From contig DAIDJA010000058.1 of the NCBI GenBank assembly GCA_027451605.1, positions 1 to 9,098 of the forward strand: a stretch of 9,098 bases of DNA, written 5' to 3'. Made by a program: the position numbers and the translations under genes. A model generated the notes under the pieces. The model was not told where the DNA came from and did no database searches. It saw only the letters and a program-made list of their open reading frames with translations. Of the stretch, positions 6,351 to 9,098 are shown piece after piece. Each line of letters opens with the position of its first letter. The stretch's first letter is position 1. The DNA is from Acidimicrobiales bacterium. Its GTDB lineage: Bacteria > Actinomycetota > Acidimicrobiia > Acidimicrobiales > JABEUL01.

Positions 6351-7337
6351 ATGCCCCTTTTTGAAGGTCATAAAGACAGCGGGATAGAAAGACTATTTAT
6401 AGATATCCCCGAAAATGCAAAGACCCAGGTAATCTGGAAATATCCCGATGATCAAATTATTCAGCACTCAGTCGTAAACGTGGATTTAGACTACATTGCA
6501 GTTTTTACAAACTTAGGAAAAGTTATCGGCACCCTCCCCCCCGGAAGGCATTCTCTTGACCAAGGAGCATCTTTGCCTTTTAGCTGGTTAGTGGATCGAT
6601 TAACCGGAGACGGATACTATAGTACGGAAATTTACTATGTCACAACTCGCGATATAGTCGATATTAATTTCGGAGGACCAATCGATAACGTTCTTGACAA
6701 ACCGTCAGGTCTTGTCGTCTCATTAAAGATTTTCGGCAATTTGGCCTATAAAGTAACCGACCCGGTCTTACTAATATCCAAATTGGTCGGTACCGAAGGC
6801 GGGTTTAACCACAACGAACAAATAACGGACTGGATCAAGGATCAAACTTTAGCCGCAGTCAGATCCATCCTGCCTCCTATCGTAGTAGATCATGGTGTAC
6901 TTTTGTTGGGAAGCATCCAAGATCAAACGGCTGCTGAAACTTTGTCCAAAGCCAATACACAGTTAACTTCCTTCGGCCTGGCGTTAACTTCTTTTGCGCA
7001 ATTTAATATTAATGTCAGTGAAGAAGATATTGAAAAGATAAAGCAGTTAAGCGAAGCAAAAGCATTCACTCAGGTTGCCGGTTCATACAGTGACTATGCC
7101 AAAGGTCAGGCAATGATAGATATTGCAAAAGGTGTGGAGCAGGGCAATGTAGGTGCCCAACCTGGAATGATGGTCGGAATGATGATGGGAGCAAATGGTC
7201 CCTCGGGAACGCCGATAGTGCAGCCGGGACCTGCTGCTTCATCTGCCGGTGGAAGATTCTGCACTAACTGTGGAACAGCTATCCAAACAGGTGCCAAATT
7301 CTGTGCAAACTGCGGAACAGCATTACCCGCTGAATAA
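6351..7337 (+). CDS. SPFH-domain protein with C-terminal zinc ribbon (COG4260 / YdjI-like)
   Basis: A 328-residue soluble protein. Residues from about 20 to 240 form an SPFH (stomatin/prohibitin-like) domain, with features such as YIAVFTNLGKVIGTLPPGRH and the later SEEDIEKIKQLSEA helix. A Gly/Met/Pro-rich linker follows (about 265-298), then a zinc ribbon with Cys304, Cys307, Cys318 and Cys321 (CTNCG and CANCG). This matches the family annotated as virion core protein or stomatin-like protein with C-terminal Zn ribbon; B. subtilis YdjI is a member and works with PspA in membrane stress. No membrane span is visible, so membrane contact would be peripheral. ATG 6351 is preferred over TTG 6330 because GGAGGAGAA lies directly before it. 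It is followed after 34 bases by another zinc-ribbon gene. An envelope-stress role is inferred from the family; no pspA is in the window. Confidence 0.9.
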   Translation: MPLFEGHKDSGIERLFIDIPENAKTQVIWKYPDDQIIQHSVVNVDLDYIAVFTNLGKVIGTLPPGRHSLDQGASLPFSWLVDRLTGDGYYSTEIYYVTTRDIVDINFGGPIDNVLDKPSGLVVSLKIFGNLAYKVTDPVLLISKLVGTEGGFNHNEQITDWIKDQTLAAVRSILPPIVVDHGVLLLGSIQDQTAAETLSKANTQLTSFGLALTSFAQFNINVSEEDIEKIKQLSEAKAFTQVAGSYSDYAKGQAMIDIAKGVEQGNVGAQPGMMVGMMMGANGPSGTPIVQPGPAASSAGGRFCTNCGTAIQTGAKFCANCGTALPAE

Positions 7338-7371
7338 TCTTAATTATTTACACTAAGAGTTATTTAAATTT

Positions 7372-7887
7372 ATGGATATTGTATTTGCAACTCCGGGCGA
7401 ATGGGATCAATTTGTCCAAAATTACGATATGAAGAATTTTCCGTCCGGAATCTCAAGTGACGGAATTATTAATTTCATCAAAGCCGCCATGATGGCTCAG
7501 TTTGATCCCAGAGACGACTACTCTTCTTCGAAAAGTTACTTTGGTCCCAAGTCTATCGACGAAATAAAAATGTGCCCTTACACCTCATTGGGTTCCCAAC
7601 CAAGAGAAGTGAGCATAAAATTAATCGGACTAATAAAACAACCCGAAACCGCGATTCATCTGCTAAGAGTGCACGTTCATATAGAGCTGGCCGTTCCCTA
7701 TGACGGTCAAGAATCAGTAGGGCAGTTCTGGGACATCGAAGTCAATGAAGTGGCTGGAGATGTTAAATCAGTTTGTCCTAACTGCGGAGCTCCATACACC
7801 AATCAAGCGTTTTGTTCATTCTGCGGTACAGAACTTAGAGCAATGGGGGGGATCAGCATGATGGTAGATAAGCTTCAACTCTATTAG
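7372..7887 (+). CDS. Unrecognised 171-residue protein with C-terminal zinc ribbon
   Basis: I do not recognise the N-terminal part (1-130), which appears to be a mixed alpha/beta domain: a helical start, a segment SIKLIGLIKQPETAIHLLRV rich in strands, then VHIELAVPY and QFWDIEV. It ends in a zinc ribbon with Cys135, Cys138, Cys148 and Cys151 (CPNCG and CSFCG), very like that of the preceding SPFH protein. The layout of a beta-rich domain with FWDIEV followed by CPNCGAP resembles Tim44-like zinc-ribbon proteins, but this is an impression only. The ATG at 7372 has no good ribbon-proximal ribosome-binding site upstream. The 34-base gap and shared zinc ribbon suggest one operon and perhaps one complex with the SPFH protein. 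No signal peptide or membrane span is seen. Confidence 0.8.
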   Translation: MDIVFATPGEWDQFVQNYDMKNFPSGISSDGIINFIKAAMMAQFDPRDDYSSSKSYFGPKSIDEIKMCPYTSLGSQPREVSIKLIGLIKQPETAIHLLRVHVHIELAVPYDGQESVGQFWDIEVNEVAGDVKSVCPNCGAPYTNQAFCSFCGTELRAMGGISMMVDKLQLY

Positions 7888-7926
7888 GTATTTACAGACA
7901 CTACACCACATTAAATCTCTTATTTT

Positions 7927-7940
7927 TTGATTATAGTCCC
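7927..7940. promoter_or_regulatory. Possible degenerate DosR-like site upstream of pnuC
   Basis: TTGATTATAGTCCC matches the palindrome GGGACTWWAGTCCC at 11 of 14 positions, with a perfect right half. It lies about 99 bases before the pnuC start, a distance similar to that of the perfect box before the flavoenzyme operon. Alone it would be too weak to report; its value is the resemblance to that box. Confidence 0.22.
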
Positions 7941-7984
7941 ATCAAATTGCCTTAGGTGGTAAACTGAAAAACATTAGAGGTCTG

Positions 7985-8009
7985 AAGCAATTAGGCCTTC
8001 TAATTGTTT
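7985..8009 (+). terminator. Hairpin in the pnuC leader, terminator- or attenuator-like
   Basis: AAGCAATTAG (7985-7994) pairs with CTAATTGTTT (8000-8009), 10 bp with one G-U pair and a five-base loop, and its 3' side runs into TTTTCT. It lies 98 bases after the stop of the zinc-ribbon gene and 29 bases before the pnuC start. It could end the upstream operon or act in the pnuC leader. The stem is AT-rich and the T run is short. Confidence 0.35.
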
Positions 8010-8038
8010 TCTAGATTCAGAAAGTCATATAGATAGAA

Positions 8039-8707
8039 GTGTTACGGTGGATTCAAAACCTGGTGGCCCCTCTTAACCATGTTGTTTTCATCATGGGAAA
8101 TGACAACGTAAGTTGGGCTGAATTGCTTGGATTTGTCACCGGTGCATTATGCGTTTATCTTATTGTCGTATCGAAAATTAGCAACTTCCCAGTTGGCATA
8201 GCAAATTCGGCCTTTTTCCTTATACTTTTTGCGTCCTCCAGGCTCTGGGCGGATTCACTTCTACAGGTTGTATATATAGTTTTGGGATTTGTTGGTTGGT
8301 GGCAATGGTTGCACGGTGGTCCGGAAAAATCAAAGCTTAAAGTAGGTAAAGCGCCGAAATGGGCGTTAATTGTTGGTGCGTTATTCATCGTTATTTTTAC
8401 TTGGGTTTTGACTCTTGTGCTCGGGGCCGCACATGATATTGCTCCCTTTTGGGATGCATTGACCACATGTCTTTCCTTAACCGCACAAGCCCTTCTTAAT
8501 TGGAAGAAGATCGACAACTGGTACTTTTGGATCGCAGCTGATATTATCTATGTCCCTCTTTATTTTGTCAAAAGATTAGATTTAACAGGGATAGTTTATG
8601 TGTTGTTCCTTCTACTTTGTTTCGGCGGTCTCAAGAACTGGAGAAAATCACTTAGTGTTTCAGATGACCAAACAAATCGTTTAATGCCTGTTGAGGGGAC
8701 CATGTGA
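8039..8707 (+). CDS. pnuC: Nicotinamide riboside transporter PnuC
   Basis: A 222-residue inner-membrane protein with about seven hydrophobic segments, normal for PnuC, which lets nicotinamide riboside enter by facilitated diffusion. Family features are SWAELLGFVTGALCV (25-39), NFPVGIANSAFF (49-60), the signature GWWQWLHGG (86-94), DALTTCLSLTAQ (139-150), and NWYFWIAADIIYVPLY (160-175). The start is probably GTG 8039, because the extra N-terminal residues before SWAELLGF fit the usual length of actinobacterial-type PnuC; ATG 8093 is the alternative. Neither has a strong ribosome-binding site. The stop TGA at 8705-8707 overlaps the GTG start of a NadR-type gene, the classic pairing of transporter with the enzyme that traps the substrate. 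The leader contains a hairpin and a possible weak DosR-like site. Confidence 0.95.
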   Translation: MLRWIQNLVAPLNHVVFIMGNDNVSWAELLGFVTGALCVYLIVVSKISNFPVGIANSAFFLILFASSRLWADSLLQVVYIVLGFVGWWQWLHGGPEKSKLKVGKAPKWALIVGALFIVIFTWVLTLVLGAAHDIAPFWDALTTCLSLTAQALLNWKKIDNWYFWIAADIIYVPLYFVKRLDLTGIVYVLFLLLCFGGLKNWRKSLSVSDDQTNRLMPVEGTM

Positions 8708-9098
8708 AGAGATTTTCTCGGGCAGCAGTTTTCGGTAAGTTTTGGCCGCTTCATTTGGGTCATCTGAAATTAATTGAAAATGCCAAAAAACTCTCAGAAA
8801 GTGTAGTAGTTTTTGTCGACGACGGAAACGAAGACGTACCGGTGAATATTAGAATCTCTTGGATAACCAATGAAATTTCGGAGGTTACTGCGGTATCGGC
8901 TCCCGATCTTTGCGGACACGAATCTGAAAAGTGCACAGAAAAATGTTCGAAAAACTACGCAGAATTTCTTAAGGCTGACTATGGAGACTTTGACGCTATT
9001 TTTGCCGGTGATTCATACGGATATACTCTTGCACACACGTTAAATATAACTCCCGTGATCATGGATCGAACCGCCGACGGATTTATGGGTCGCTTGAT
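8704..9098 (+). CDS. nadR: NadR-type nicotinamide-nucleotide adenylyltransferase, partial (C-terminus beyond window)
   Basis: The first 131 codons of a nucleotidyltransferase. GKFWPLHLGH (residues 11-20) carries the HxGH catalytic motif of adenylyltransferases (His17, His20), in the GKF-P-H-GH form typical of NadR. Later, IFAGDSYGYTLA (about 99-110) matches the region where NadR proteins read SEDYG or similar. NadR makes NAD from NMN and ATP; many members carry a C-terminal ribosylnicotinamide kinase domain, which here would lie beyond the window. There is no N-terminal helix-turn-helix repressor domain, unlike enterobacterial NadR. The GTG start overlaps the pnuC stop (GTGA) and has GAGGGG five bases before it, so translation is likely coupled. 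Unusual is a cysteine trio (Cys70, Cys77, Cys81) in LCGHESEKCTEKC. Confidence 0.9.
   Translation, partial: MKRFSRAAVFGKFWPLHLGHLKLIENAKKLSESVVVFVDDGNEDVPVNIRISWITNEISEVTAVSAPDLCGHESEKCTEKCSKNYAEFLKADYGDFDAIFAGDSYGYTLAHTLNITPVIMDRTADGFMGRL

Noticed and set aside
7106..7297. A 63-residue minus-strand frame opposite the SPFH gene
   Set aside because: It is the mirror of the Gly/Met/Pro-rich linker and zinc ribbon of a well-supported gene.
7332..7355. Short AATAAT/ATTATT stem after the SPFH stop
   Set aside because: Six AT pairs in an AT-rich 34-base spacer are expected by chance, and the next gene appears to be in the same operon.
7888..8038. A known NAD-sensing riboswitch (NAD-I or NAD-II/pnuC type) before pnuC
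   Set aside because: I could not recognise the conserved sequence or pseudoknot layout of these classes. Only simple AT-rich hairpins are visible.
8155..8517. A 120-residue minus-strand frame opposite pnuC
   Set aside because: pnuC on the plus strand has family motifs throughout; the antisense product is basic and lacks recognisable structure.

Overview
This is a bacterial window of about 9.1 kb. Base composition looks moderately AT-rich (by eye a little over 40% GC), with AT-rich spacers between genes. The lineage cannot be fixed from the sequence alone. Two hints favour a low-GC actinobacterial or related lineage: the PnuC transporter reads like actinobacterial PnuC proteins, and a perfect match to the actinobacterial DosR/DevR box lies in one intergenic region. 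A Chloroflexota-like origin is also possible. No tRNA, rRNA, CRISPR array, insertion sequence or phage gene was found.

Left half, minus strand (positions 1-4568): three tandem FAD-dependent oxidoreductases of the phytoene dehydrogenase / PYROXD2-like type (COG1233). The first two in transcription order (4568-2865 and 2868-1207) overlap by the four bases ATGA and are probably translationally coupled. The third (892-1) follows after a 314-base spacer and runs off the window. The 674-base spacer upstream (4569-5242) holds the DosR-like palindrome GGGACTTTAGTCCC (4680-4693), about 112 bases before the first start codon. It also holds a small gene that reads as one protein only if a +1 frameshift is allowed (5081-4769).

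Middle, minus strand (about 5243-6325): a coiled-coil protein with a C-terminal nuclease-like (DUF3782-type) domain, whose coiled coil is written in DNA as six 21-bp tandem repeats. Just upstream is a second apparently frameshifted small coding region ending at 6033.

Right half, plus strand: an SPFH-domain protein with a C-terminal zinc ribbon (6351-7337, COG4260/YdjI-like), then a 171-residue protein with the same kind of zinc ribbon (7372-7887), probably one operon. Next come pnuC (8039-8707), a nicotinamide riboside transporter, and the start of a NadR-type nicotinamide-nucleotide adenylyltransferase (from 8704, cut by the window end). The last two overlap by four bases and form a recognisable NAD salvage operon: PnuC imports nicotinamide riboside and NadR traps it by phosphorylation and adenylylation.

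The most interesting signals are the DosR-like box before the flavoenzyme operon, the coupled and divergent pair of flavoenzymes, the two small genes each broken by a single base, and a pnuC leader with a weak second DosR-like site and mutually exclusive hairpins.
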